From NCBI RefSeq assembly GCF_019973615.1, contig NZ_AP024238.1, forward strand, positions 3,245,989 through 3,309,988: a stretch of 64,000 nt of DNA, written 5' to 3'. Source of the stretch: Rhodoferax lithotrophicus. GTDB taxonomy: Bacteria > Pseudomonadota > Gammaproteobacteria > Burkholderiales > Burkholderiaceae_C. A model generated the notes under the pieces. The model did not search any database. It saw only the letters and a program-made list of their open reading frames with translations, and was not told the origin of the DNA. Both the position numbers and the translations under genes were made by a program. Positions within the stretch are counted from its first letter, which is position 1. The number at the start of each line of letters is the position of its first letter. Shown here in pieces: positions 35,410-44,279 of the stretch.

Positions 35410-36447
35410 TCAGAACCTGTGGCGCACACCAAGACCCAAACTGGTGCCGCTGTCAAACGAGGTGATCTCATCTCTCATCAACATGGCGTACAAATCGGTG
35501 CGCTTGGACAGGGTGTAGTCGTAACCAACCGTGGTGGTGGTGCGGCTTGTATTGGCCACATCATTATTGGTGCGAGCAACAGCGGCCAGCAATTTGCCAG
35601 CACCCAGAGGCGCAGACACACCCAGCGAGGTGGTTTGCTTGTCTATGGTGTTGGCAGCGTTGCTGGATTTGCCCGTGGTAACAAACAGCTTCACCACGCT
35701 GGCATCATAGGTACCACCCATCATCCAGGCCGTTTGTGTCCCCGAGGCCAGGACCGCGTTGGGCGGGAAAGGGTTGTTGATTTCGTCGCGTTCCCAGTAA
35801 GCAGTCAGACCCAGAGGGCCGGCGCTGTAAAACAGGTTGAACCCCACGTTGTGTGCACTCTCGTTGACTCCGGTGCCCTGCTCGCCAAACTGGTAGTGCA
35901 GGTTGCCTTTGAGCCCGCCAAAGGTGGGGGAGCTATAGGTGATCTGGTTTGACCAACCTGTGTCTGCGGGAACCGTACCTGTCCAGCGATAGGCACCAAA
36001 GGGCCCAACCGGGACACTGGAATGCAAGACCAGTGGCGAGAAGGTGTACGAGTCGCCCATCGGGTTAAACAGGATGGTGGGCAAGAAATTGGGCGCTTTG
36101 CCACGGCCGAGCGTGAGGGTACCCAGTTCGCTGGACAGGCTCACGTTGGCATCGCGTGAGAATTGCGGATCTCCAAAACGGCCGGTTGCACCCGTGTCGG
36201 TTTGAAAGAAAGATGTCAGCGTAAAGCCGGCTTTCATGCCACCGCCCAGGTCTTCAGTACCGGTCATGCCCCACCAGGAAGTGGTCATGCCGCCACTCCC
36301 AACCACAGATTTGCTCTCGGCATCACCTGCCATACGCATGCTGCCTGCATAAGCATCCACCAGGCCCATCAATTGAACTGTACTTTGTGCTTGAGCACCC
36401 AGCGCCAACACGGCCAAGCCCGTTGCCAACATTGTTTTTTTCATCAT
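35410..36447 (-). CDS. Outer-membrane porin (Gram-negative porin family)
   Basis: A 345-residue trimeric-type porin. The start at 36447 has GGAA 7-10 bases upstream. A signal peptide ends at GAQAQS, the mature protein opens with STVQLMGLVDAYAGS, and the last residue is phenylalanine (GLGVRHRF), the usual barrel end. The loop-3 type GGGMKAGFTLTSFFQTDTG follows the first strands. It lies between an ABC importer and amt, with its own sigma-54 promoter, so it may serve passage of nitrogen solutes through the outer membrane. Confidence 0.92.
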   Translation of the reverse strand: MMKKTMLATGLAVLALGAQAQSTVQLMGLVDAYAGSMRMAGDAESKSVVGSGGMTTSWWGMTGTEDLGGGMKAGFTLTSFFQTDTGATGRFGDPQFSRDANVSLSSELGTLTLGRGKAPNFLPTILFNPMGDSYTFSPLVLHSSVPVGPFGAYRWTGTVPADTGWSNQITYSSPTFGGLKGNLHYQFGEQGTGVNESAHNVGFNLFYSAGPLGLTAYWERDEINNPFPPNAVLASGTQTAWMMGGTYDASVVKLFVTTGKSSNAANTIDKQTTSLGVSAPLGAGKLLAAVARTNNDVANTSRTTTTVGYDYTLSKRTDLYAMLMRDEITSFDSGTSLGLGVRHRF

Positions 36448-36499
36448 GCTGTATTCCAAAAAAAATGAATAAAAATATGCGAATCGCGGTCAAACAATA

Positions 36500-36515
36500 C
36501 GCAATTACCATGCCG
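36500..36515 (-). promoter_or_regulatory. Sigma-54 promoter of the porin gene
   Basis: CGGCATGGTAATTGCG on the minus strand keeps GGCA, G at position 7 and TTGC with correct spacing. It predicts a leader of about 40 bases to the porin start at 36447. Confidence 0.7.
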
Positions 36516-36526
36516 AAAAAATCAGA

Positions 36527-37294
36527 TCAATGTCCCTGAGAACCCCGGTGCGCCCAGGCGGTGGTATGTTTTTCAATCACGCTGAAAAGCTCATACATCA
36601 CCATGGCCATGGCACCAACCACCACCAGTCCGGCAAAGGCCAAGCCCATTTGCATTGACGAGCCAGCGGAGATCAGCAAGTAGCCAATGCCTTCGTTGGC
36701 AGCGGTCATCTCACTCACCGTGGTGCCCACAAAGGCCAGCGTAATGGCCACCTTGAGCGAGCCGTAAAAATAGGGCATGGAACGTGGCAGGCCAACCTTC
36801 ACCAGCACATCCCAGCGTTTGGCACCCAGCACACGCAACACGTCCTCCAGCTCGGGCTCCAGTGTGGCCAAACCGGTGGCAATGTTGACCATGATCGGAA
36901 AAAAGCTGATCAGAAATGCGGTCAGGATGGCCGGGCCCACACCAATACCAAACCACACCACCAGAATGGGCACAAAAGCCGCCTTGGGCAAGGCGTTAAA
37001 AGCGGTCATCAACGGGTAAATAGCCGCATAGGCCAGGCGCGAGCTGCCAATCACAAAACCCAGCAACACACCCACCACAATGGCCAGCCCAAAACCCACC
37101 ATCGTCACCCAAAAAGTGCGCCAGGCATGCCCCGCGATGGTGTCCCTGAATTCCCAAAACTGCGTCCAGATGCGCCACGGGCTGGGGAAGATGAATTCCG
37201 ACACATCAAATGCCGAACACAGCACCTGCCACAACACCAGAACCACCATCAACAGCAGCCAGGGTGACCAGATTTCCATTTGTTTTTTGTTCAT
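36527..37294 (-). CDS. NitT/TauT-family ABC transporter permease
   Basis: A 255-residue inner-membrane permease with six helices and the SsuC/TauC-type EAA segment (EDVLRVLGAKRWDVLVKVGL). It is 9 bases downstream of the ATPase gene and belongs with the binding protein 38206-39234. Substrate unknown; nitrate, taurine, sulfonates, pyrimidine precursors and nitriles all use this class, and the surroundings favour a nitrogen compound. Confidence 0.88.
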   Translation of the reverse strand: MNKKQMEIWSPWLLLMVVLVLWQVLCSAFDVSEFIFPSPWRIWTQFWEFRDTIAGHAWRTFWVTMVGFGLAIVVGVLLGFVIGSSRLAYAAIYPLMTAFNALPKAAFVPILVVWFGIGVGPAILTAFLISFFPIMVNIATGLATLEPELEDVLRVLGAKRWDVLVKVGLPRSMPYFYGSLKVAITLAFVGTTVSEMTAANEGIGYLLISAGSSMQMGLAFAGLVVVGAMAMVMYELFSVIEKHTTAWAHRGSQGH

Positions 37295-37303
37295 GACAGG
37301 GCC

Positions 37304-38131
37304 TTATTGAGGAATGGCTGCACCGGTTTGGCGTATGGCACCGATATGGCCACGTAACTCATGCACCATGTCACCAAATTCCTGGGTGTAGGTGATTTCA
37401 AGGTCGCGTGGTCTTGGCAAATCAATCTCACGTTTCACCACGAAACGGCCTGGGCTTTTACTCATCACGTACACGGTGTCAGCCAGAAAAACACTTTCGC
37501 GCAGATCGTGTGTGACCAGAATCACGTTGAACTGCTGTTCAGTCCACAAGTCGCGCAGAATGCACCACAACTCTTCACGGGTGAAGGCATCCAGTGCACC
37601 AAAAGGCTCGTCCAGCAGCAGCATCTTGGGCTCATGGATCAGCGCACGGCAGATGCTGGCACGCTGCTGCATGCCGCCTGAGAGTTGCCAGGGAAATTTG
37701 TCTTCATAACCACCCAAACCTACTTTTTGCAAGAGTTTGCGGGCACGCTCCTCGTACTCTTGACGCTTTTGCTTGAAGTTGCTTCGGTAAGGTTCCACAA
37801 TTTCCAGCGGCAGCAATACGTTGTCCACGGTGGTTCGCCAGGGCAACAAAGACGGGGCCTGAAACGCCATGCCGGAGATTTTCAACGGCCCGGTGACAGG
37901 TTGCTGGTCGATCAGGATTTTGCCCATCGAGGGCATCTTCAGGCCGGTGGCCAGTTTCATGAAGGTGGATTTGCCGCAGCCTGACGGCCCGACGATGGCA
38001 ATGAACTCGCCCTGACGCACCTTCAGATCAATAGCCTCGACGGCAAACTGGTTTTGTGCCAGCAAGTCGTCGTTATAGGCCAGCCAGACATCGCTAAAGT
38101 CCACAAACCAGGGACTGGGTGTTTTTTGCAT
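37304..38131 (-). CDS. NitT/TauT-family ABC transporter ATP-binding protein
   Basis: A 275-residue ATPase with Walker A GPSGCGKSTFMK, Q-loop MAFQAPSLLPW, signature QLSGGMQQRASI, Walker [15 protein letters not shown] and the switch VTHDLRE. An additional C-terminal 30 residues (VHELRGHIGAIRQTG) extend past the core. It is transcribed between the binding-protein gene and the permease. Confidence 0.9.
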   Translation of the reverse strand: MQKTPSPWFVDFSDVWLAYNDDLLAQNQFAVEAIDLKVRQGEFIAIVGPSGCGKSTFMKLATGLKMPSMGKILIDQQPVTGPLKISGMAFQAPSLLPWRTTVDNVLLPLEIVEPYRSNFKQKRQEYEERARKLLQKVGLGGYEDKFPWQLSGGMQQRASICRALIHEPKMLLLDEPFGALDAFTREELWCILRDLWTEQQFNVILVTHDLRESVFLADTVYVMSKSPGRFVVKREIDLPRPRDLEITYTQEFGDMVHELRGHIGAIRQTGAAIPQ

Positions 38132-38147
38132 TTTTATATAAGAAATT

Positions 38148-38185
38148 AGGCTCTAGCGCTTTATTTATAAAACGTCAAAAGCTAT
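38148..38185 (-). repeat. Palindromic repeat, copy 6 (38 bp, one extra base)
   Basis: On the minus strand ATAGCTTTTGACGTT-N9-AAGCGCTAGAGCCT. It fills half of the gap between the binding-protein and ATPase genes. Confidence 0.75.
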
Positions 38186-38205
38186 CAAAAAAAGAGCAAA
38201 AAAAT

Positions 38206-39234
38206 TTATTTTTTGGGCAGGATATTCAGCTCAGCCTTGCTTGGCAAAAAGCTGCCGTTCCACACGGTGTCCGGGTTGACGCGGGTTTTGGTATTAAACG
38301 CATCCGACACCTGACTGGCCATCAGCGACAAACGCGGGCCATTCACCTGGCCAAACCCTTCGGCTCTGGCGTTGGCGCTGTTGATGGCGGTATCAATCGC
38401 CAATTGCAAACGGCGGGTTTCCAACGGCACATTCACAATGCCGTCACGCGCTTTCACATAGGTGATGGAGGCACCCGGGTTAGCCATCACGTCTTTGGCA
38501 CCTTTGGTAAACGCAGCCAGAAAGGCTTTGACCGCGGCCGGGTTTTCCTTGATAAGTTTGGGGCTGGCAATGATGGCATTGCCATACAGCTTGACCCCGT
38601 AGTTGGGGTATGGCAGCACCACCACATCAGCAGCTTGTATGCCACGCGCTTCCAGATTCAGCAGCGAGGTGAAGGTGAAGCCGGTGATGGCATCCACATC
38701 GCCGCGCACCAGCATGGTTTCACGCAGTGGCGGGTCCATGGCGGTCCAGGTCACATTGGTCACCGCATTGGCTTTGGCAAAAATCGGGAAGGCACGGCGG
38801 CCTGCATCAAACACCGGGGCACCTAGTTTTTTGCCACTCAAATCAGCGGGGCTCTTGATGCCGGATTTTTTCAACGCCATCACCGAGGCCGGGGTGTCGT
38901 TGTAGACCATCATCACCGCCACCGGTTTGCTGGGGGCATCAGGGTTGTTGGCATGGAATTCCATCAAGGCCGCCAAGTCGGCAAAACCCATGTCATACGC
39001 ACCTGAGGCCACACGGGTCACCGTACCACCAGAACCATTGCCAGCATCCACGGTCACATCCAGCTTGGCATCCTTGAAGTAGCCTTTGGCAACGGGCGTA
39101 AGAAACAAGGCGCTGGGACCTTCAAAGCGCCAATCGAGCTGAAACTTGATGGGGGTCGTTTGCGCTTGAACCAAACCCACAAAACTGACGCAGGTCACCG
39201 CCAGGGCTTTTCGAATGAAATGGAAGTTTGTCAT
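38206..39234 (-). CDS. ABC transporter substrate-binding protein, NMT1/THI5-like
   Basis: A 342-residue periplasmic binding protein with a signal peptide ending near GLVQAQ. The mature part opens with IKFQLDWRFEGPSALFLTPV and has GSGGTVTRVASGAYDMGFAD, the usual TauA/SsuA/NMT1 pattern of a ligand-loop glycine run. It leads a three-gene importer under its own sigma-54 promoter, so its ligand is probably used as a nitrogen source. Not close enough to NrtA to be called nitrate-binding. Confidence 0.85.
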   Translation of the reverse strand: MTNFHFIRKALAVTCVSFVGLVQAQTTPIKFQLDWRFEGPSALFLTPVAKGYFKDAKLDVTVDAGNGSGGTVTRVASGAYDMGFADLAALMEFHANNPDAPSKPVAVMMVYNDTPASVMALKKSGIKSPADLSGKKLGAPVFDAGRRAFPIFAKANAVTNVTWTAMDPPLRETMLVRGDVDAITGFTFTSLLNLEARGIQAADVVVLPYPNYGVKLYGNAIIASPKLIKENPAAVKAFLAAFTKGAKDVMANPGASITYVKARDGIVNVPLETRRLQLAIDTAINSANARAEGFGQVNGPRLSLMASQVSDAFNTKTRVNPDTVWNGSFLPSKAELNILPKK

Positions 39235-39266
39235 GATGGCTTAAATGAATAAAGGTTCACCCATCA

Positions 39267-39282
39267 AGCAATAAAAGTGCCA
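39267..39282 (-). promoter_or_regulatory. Sigma-54 promoter of the ABC transporter operon
   Basis: TGGCACTTTTATTGCT on the minus strand; TGGCAC and TTGC-T match the consensus with correct spacing. The leader to the binding-protein ATG at 39234 would be about 22 bases. Confidence 0.85.
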
Positions 39283-39319
39283 AACATCCTCTCTCACAGA
39301 GGAAAAGACGATAGCCGGT

Positions 39320-41812
39320 TTACACCAATGGCCAACTCAGACAACTCAATGGCAATTGAGCCACTGGCACGGGTTTGCCAAACAGGTAACCCTGAAACAA
39401 TTTGCAGCCGCGCTGGGCCAGAAACTGCCACTGCCCATGGGTTTCCACCCCTTCTGCAACCACGCTCAGATTCAAACTCTGCCCCAGCGTGATCACGGTC
39501 TGGGCAATCGCCGCGTCATGGGAGTCGGTGAGCACATCACGCACAAAACTCTGGTCAATCTTGAGTTGATCCAAGGGCAGACGTTTGAGGTAGGACAAGC
39601 TGGAGTAGCCGGTACCAAAGTCGTCCAGTGAAAAGGTCACCTGCATGGTGCGCAAGGCCTGCATTTTTTCAATCACTTCCAGCATGTCGGTGACCAGCAG
39701 GCTTTCGGTGATCTCAAGTTTGAGCAAATGCGCCGCCACACCCGTGGCGCGCATGACCTCAAGGACTTGCTCCACAAACTCGGGGTGGCGAAATTGGCGG
39801 GCACTCACATTCACGGCCATGGTGAGCTGGGCCGTGGCGGGCTGGGCCGCCCATTGCACCAATTGCTCGCAGGCCTTGCGCAACACCCATTGCCCCAGCG
39901 GCAGGATCAGGCCGGACTGCTCTGCCTGGTCAATAAACTCCATCGGCGACAACAAGCCGCGCCGTGGATGCTGCCAGCGCACCAGAGCCTCAACCCCCAC
40001 CATCTGGGCCTGCTCATCCACCACCGGTTGGTAAAAAAGCACCAGCTCCGAACGTTTGAGGGCCAGACGCAATTCACGGTCAATAGCCGTACGCTGAGCC
40101 ACCAGCGCCTGCATGGTGGGGTCAAAAAACCGCATGGTGTTGCGTCCGGCAGATTTACTCTCGTACATGGCCAGATCCGCCTGTTTGAGCAATTCATCCA
40201 CCGATTTGACCTGTTTGGAGAGCAAAGCCACCCCAATACTGGGGGTGCTGAGTAGCTCCTGCTTGTTCAACTCATAGGCATGGTTCAGGTTGAGCAGAAT
40301 TTTGTGCCCGACTTTTTCCGCCAGTGCCGTGACCAGCTGCACATCGGTACCCAACTCCTCCAGCACCACCACAAACTCATCCCCACCCAAACGGGCCACG
40401 GTGTCGGCCTCACGCACACTGCCTTGCAGCCGTTGAGCCACCTGGCGCAGCAGCATGTCACCCACGTCATGGCCCAGGGTATCGTTGAGGTCTTTGAAGT
40501 TGTCCAGATCAATAAACAGCACCGCGCTGATGGATTCGCTGCGTGCAGCACTGAGCAAGGCCAGTTGCAAGCGGTCCAGCAAAAGCCGGCGGTTGGGCAA
40601 CCCGGTGAGGGCATCGTAAAAAGCCAACTGCTCAATTTTTTCTTCGGCCAACTTGCGCTCGGTGATGTCCGTGACAAAGCCACTCATAACCACCGCACCC
40701 TCCGCCTCCTGCTCGGGCACACCTTGACCAAGCAACCAGCGCACCTGGCCATTGGGCAGCAACAACCGGTATTCATGTTGCCAGGGCTGCAGACTTTGCA
40801 GGGCCTGACGCACAGAAAGCTTGAACGCCTGCACGTCATCGGGGTGATGCAAATTCAGAGTGCAGTAGGCATCTTGCAAAATGGCTTGTGCGGTAAAACC
40901 TGGGTAAATTTGACTAGCAGGTTCACTGATAAACAAAAACTCCAGCACACCATCGGCGTTGCGCCGAATTTGAAAAACCACACCGGGCAAACGGCTGGTG
41001 ATTTTTTCAATAAAAGACAGCCGGTCCTGCAAGGCCAGTTCAGTTTCACGCTCGCGGCTGATGTCCTGCACCACCCCAAAGTGAATTTCCGATGGTGCGT
41101 TGTCCGAGAGCCGCTGCATGCGCCCGCGCAATGTCAGCACCCGTCCATCAGGGCGCTGCCAACGGTAGTACAAGGTCTCGCCATCCAGAGCTTCACGCGC
41201 TGCAAGGAATGCCGGTTTATCCTCAGACAGAATCCAGCTACGCCCATCGGAGGATGGCTGTACCGAGCCGGGCTCCAGTCCCGTCAACTGGTACAAGCCT
41301 TTGGACAACACCAGGTGATCAGGCTCCGGCCCTGATGTCCAATACCCCACTGAGGCCAAGCTCTCCATGGCCTCAAACAGCCGCAGTTGCTGGTTTAAAC
41401 GCTCGTTGGTGGCCTTGAGCAGTTGCTCACTGGCCAACAAGGCAATTTGTGCCGTCCGCTCACCAGTCACGTCTTTCAGGTAGCTCAGCAAATACGACTC
41501 ATCATTCCACTCAAACCGGGACATGCTCAACTCAAACCGTATCTGGGTTTGATCCGGTCTCACCAGGGAGAGAGGTAAACCGCGCAATTCACCCGTTTCA
41601 TGCAAAACGGCAAGCGCCTGCAAACGCCGCGTGTGACTGGGCCACAGACCGATGTCGACCGAACTCAAACCCACAACCTCACGCTGGCTCAAACCCGTCA
41701 TACGCGACCATTCGGCATTAACAGCCACATACACGCCATCACTCTCGCGGCTGAGAGATGCCGCAACCGGAATATGGTCAAAAAACAAATGCCGATCGGG
41801 CGAATCAAACAT
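39320..41812 (-). CDS. Cytoplasmic PAS-GGDEF-EAL protein
   Basis: An 830-residue cyclic di-GMP protein with no membrane helix. The start at 41812 follows GGAG. Three PAS-like domains come first (residues about 1-115, 140-260, 275-395), then GGDEF with intact VARLGGDEFVVVL and an RxxD site (READ) five residues before, then EAL with VEALVRWQHPRRG and DDFGTGYSSLSYLKRLPLDQ. Both synthetic and phosphodiesterase sites look intact, so net activity cannot be predicted. It stands alone between the ABC importer and a lipoprotein gene. Confidence 0.93.
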   Translation of the reverse strand: MFDSPDRHLFFDHIPVAASLSRESDGVYVAVNAEWSRMTGLSQREVVGLSSVDIGLWPSHTRRLQALAVLHETGELRGLPLSLVRPDQTQIRFELSMSRFEWNDESYLLSYLKDVTGERTAQIALLASEQLLKATNERLNQQLRLFEAMESLASVGYWTSGPEPDHLVLSKGLYQLTGLEPGSVQPSSDGRSWILSEDKPAFLAAREALDGETLYYRWQRPDGRVLTLRGRMQRLSDNAPSEIHFGVVQDISRERETELALQDRLSFIEKITSRLPGVVFQIRRNADGVLEFLFISEPASQIYPGFTAQAILQDAYCTLNLHHPDDVQAFKLSVRQALQSLQPWQHEYRLLLPNGQVRWLLGQGVPEQEAEGAVVMSGFVTDITERKLAEEKIEQLAFYDALTGLPNRRLLLDRLQLALLSAARSESISAVLFIDLDNFKDLNDTLGHDVGDMLLRQVAQRLQGSVREADTVARLGGDEFVVVLEELGTDVQLVTALAEKVGHKILLNLNHAYELNKQELLSTPSIGVALLSKQVKSVDELLKQADLAMYESKSAGRNTMRFFDPTMQALVAQRTAIDRELRLALKRSELVLFYQPVVDEQAQMVGVEALVRWQHPRRGLLSPMEFIDQAEQSGLILPLGQWVLRKACEQLVQWAAQPATAQLTMAVNVSARQFRHPEFVEQVLEVMRATGVAAHLLKLEITESLLVTDMLEVIEKMQALRTMQVTFSLDDFGTGYSSLSYLKRLPLDQLKIDQSFVRDVLTDSHDAAIAQTVITLGQSLNLSVVAEGVETHGQWQFLAQRGCKLFQGYLFGKPVPVAQLPLSCLSWPLV

Positions 41813-41943
41813 CAAACACTCCAGGGCGGAACAAGCCAATCATGGGCCCCGACTTTACATGCTGTATGCGTTCACTTGACAGGGCGAAGCCCCCTGTTCA
41901 AGCGGACAGCCCGCCCATACCAATAAATTTTTGACACCAAGCG

Positions 41944-41981
41944 CTACACCCGGCCAACCAGAGCCAGATTGGCCGGTGTAG
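41944..41981 (-). terminator. Hairpin downstream of the lipoprotein gene
   Basis: CTACAC-CCGGCCAA pairs with TTGGCCG-GTGTAG (one bulged base) 27 bases after the lipoprotein stop. On the minus strand AAAAATTT follows 11 bases later, a weak terminator tail. Confidence 0.45.
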
Positions 41982-42007
41982 CACCGTGGCAAACAAGCCT
42001 GTGACGG

Positions 42008-43864
42008 CTATTGACTTTGTACTGACTTGGATAACCCAAAACGCCGGCCAACGGCATCCATACTCTGTAGCCACACCCCGGCATTACTGACCGTTCCTAC
42101 GGTCAATGGGGTTCCCAGACCAATGAGGGCGGTCGTGTCCGTGGGCAAGAGGTTTTTCTCAACACGGAAGTAGTTGGCCCCAGTGGTCGTATTCGCCCAG
42201 ATATTCATATCCTTGGCTTGTAAGCCATTGGGTAGGGTCCAACTCACGGCCACACTCTTGTCTGCAACAACCGTGTTGAGTGTGAGCGGTGCACCATCAA
42301 TGGTGATCGCTGTGATGCTGGGGAACATCGCGTTCGTCAGTGCACTGGTGACTATGGGTTGTTTGGGCAAAATCTGCTTGTAACCCGCTCCATTCAACGA
42401 ATTGCCGTTGCTGTCTTTCAGGATCACCGTGTATTCGCTGTTGTCAAGCGCTTGTGTAATGTTGACGCATTGGGTCGTCACGGTTTGATTGTTTCCGTCA
42501 GTGGTGCCACATTCAATGGCAACCGTGTCTGTGTTGGCGGAGTTACTCAACCTCAACTCACGATTTTGCGTATCCTGAACCATGGTGATGCCATTGCCAA
42601 GGCCTGGACCGGTGATCAGAGCAGAAGCCACTGGGGTGTGCCCTGCTGTGCTGTTGTACGCAAACGGGTCAATCCAGATATTGATCCCACTTTGAATGGA
42701 TGATCCCTGCGCCCCGCCAAAACCATTGACTGCGGGTAGCACGGTCCACTCATTACGACGGGCTTGTGCGTACAGCGAGAGATCGGCAATTCGTCCGTCA
42801 CCCTGAACCATCCAGACATTGTTCAACTTGACCATCTTGAGCAAAATCTTTTCGGAGAAGGATGGCGTATTGGATGTCACCACGGCAGTCAACGTACCCG
42901 ACAGGCCTGAGGCATCAAGCGCAATCGCCACACTGCTGAATTTCATGCCAATAGCCGATGCTTGGGTAGACATCTCGGTGGCAAATTGAGCGAACCCTTT
43001 ACCACCCATCATGAAATTGCTGGAGGTATCAAAAACACCGGCATTCATCATCGCAGCGGTGCTGGGTAGACTGTTGGCAAACAATGCGGCAAAACTGTTG
43101 AGCTTGGTGATGACCGACTGCAAATCGGTCACTCTCTCAGGTGTGAAGTCTGAAATCTTGGTACTGTCCACCGGCGTGGCATCATCGCCGCTGCCCGTGG
43201 CATCGTCAGTGGAAATAACCGCTTGAGATAACGCATTTCTGATCGTGAAGACGTTGGTGGCGGTATCAGCCTCCACCTTGACCAGATCAAGCACGGCATC
43301 TATGCCAGAGTGGTCAGCGGCAAACGAAGAGCGCAAAAGGTCAATACTGTCGCTGATACCCAAGGCTGTCAGAATTGGTTGTAACTTGGCCTGCAAAGCC
43401 GTCTCGGCCGCAATCAACTTGCCTGATGTGATCAAAGCACCAATATTGCCAATATTGGCTGGATTGCTGAAATAAGTCTCTGCCAGTTGCGCTGCAATGT
43501 TGGATACCAACATATTCGTGAATGGGGTCACATTCACCGTCCCCCCCACATCCGCAGATGTGGCCGCTGAATAATAGGTGACCGTCGTATTACCTACGGT
43601 ACCAGCAGCCTTCAGCACAAAAGGCCCCGTCATGTCGGCGACATCAATGGAGTAACGACCATTGGCCTCGATATTGGCTGTTTTCGTCATGCCTTTGCTG
43701 TCCGTGATGAGAACCGTGCCAATCACTGCCGCGCCACCCGCCACAGTGCCAGAAAGGGTTTTTGATGCCACAGAAACCCCCCCTCCGCCCCCGCCACATC
43801 CGGCCATGAACAAACCGGCAAGGGCAGTTGTCAATGCAAGTTTCTTGAACGTAAAAGTAGCCAT
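42008..43864 (-). CDS. Predicted lipoprotein of unknown function
   Basis: A 618-residue protein starting at 43864 with GGAG before it. The signal ends in a lipobox LFMAGC followed by six glycines, so the mature protein is a lipid-anchored outer- or inner-membrane protein. Residues 30-110 look like a carboxypeptidase regulatory-like beta sandwich (LSGTVAGGAAVIGTVLITDS). The rest is Ala/Thr/Ser/Asn-rich with few charged clusters, like large surface or extracellular lipoproteins. No catalytic motif was found. It appears to be monocistronic. Confidence 0.75.
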   Translation of the reverse strand: MATFTFKKLALTTALAGLFMAGCGGGGGGVSVASKTLSGTVAGGAAVIGTVLITDSKGMTKTANIEANGRYSIDVADMTGPFVLKAAGTVGNTTVTYYSAATSADVGGTVNVTPFTNMLVSNIAAQLAETYFSNPANIGNIGALITSGKLIAAETALQAKLQPILTALGISDSIDLLRSSFAADHSGIDAVLDLVKVEADTATNVFTIRNALSQAVISTDDATGSGDDATPVDSTKISDFTPERVTDLQSVITKLNSFAALFANSLPSTAAMMNAGVFDTSSNFMMGGKGFAQFATEMSTQASAIGMKFSSVAIALDASGLSGTLTAVVTSNTPSFSEKILLKMVKLNNVWMVQGDGRIADLSLYAQARRNEWTVLPAVNGFGGAQGSSIQSGINIWIDPFAYNSTAGHTPVASALITGPGLGNGITMVQDTQNRELRLSNSANTDTVAIECGTTDGNNQTVTTQCVNITQALDNSEYTVILKDSNGNSLNGAGYKQILPKQPIVTSALTNAMFPSITAITIDGAPLTLNTVVADKSVAVSWTLPNGLQAKDMNIWANTTTGANYFRVEKNLLPTDTTALIGLGTPLTVGTVSNAGVWLQSMDAVGRRFGLSKSVQSQ

Positions 43865-44279
43865 GACAAACTCCAAAAAAGTTGACCATGTGCTCTTATG
43901 AACCCCCACGCCAAAAGCGACGTGGTATCAGGGTTATGAAATGGCAAAAATTCAGAGACGCCCCAATGGGCAGAACACTTATCTGCTCTGGCTCAACGTA
44001 AGAACCGACCAACTATAAAACTGCCTTATGCCGTATTCAAGCCAGGATCACCAGCAAAATCACTGAACCATGATTTACCGCAAGGTTTGTCGAAATAGGC
44101 ATGTCTTTGAATCTGGCTCGACGGCCCCTCTCCGGCGACCTCTTACTTGGACATACGCGGCCTCTGGTGGAGGCTGAAGCCTGTGCAGTGCCACTTGATA
44201 ACGGGTACCAGACTACCCCACATTCAAGCTCGGCAACCCCAAACCATAACTTACGGTGGAGCTTGCTAGACTCTCCAAG
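43865..44279. other. 415-bp divergent spacer, no gene recognised
   Basis: This is the intergenic region between the divergent lipoprotein and mutS genes. A 60-codon open frame at 44101-44283 looks like chance. No hairpin, tRNA or sigma-54 site stands out; it presumably holds both promoters. Confidence 0.5.

Noticed and set aside
41930-41960. AAGCGCTACA string near the lipoprotein 3' end
   Set aside because: Only part of the element's second half is present, and the sequence is explained by the terminator-like hairpin there.
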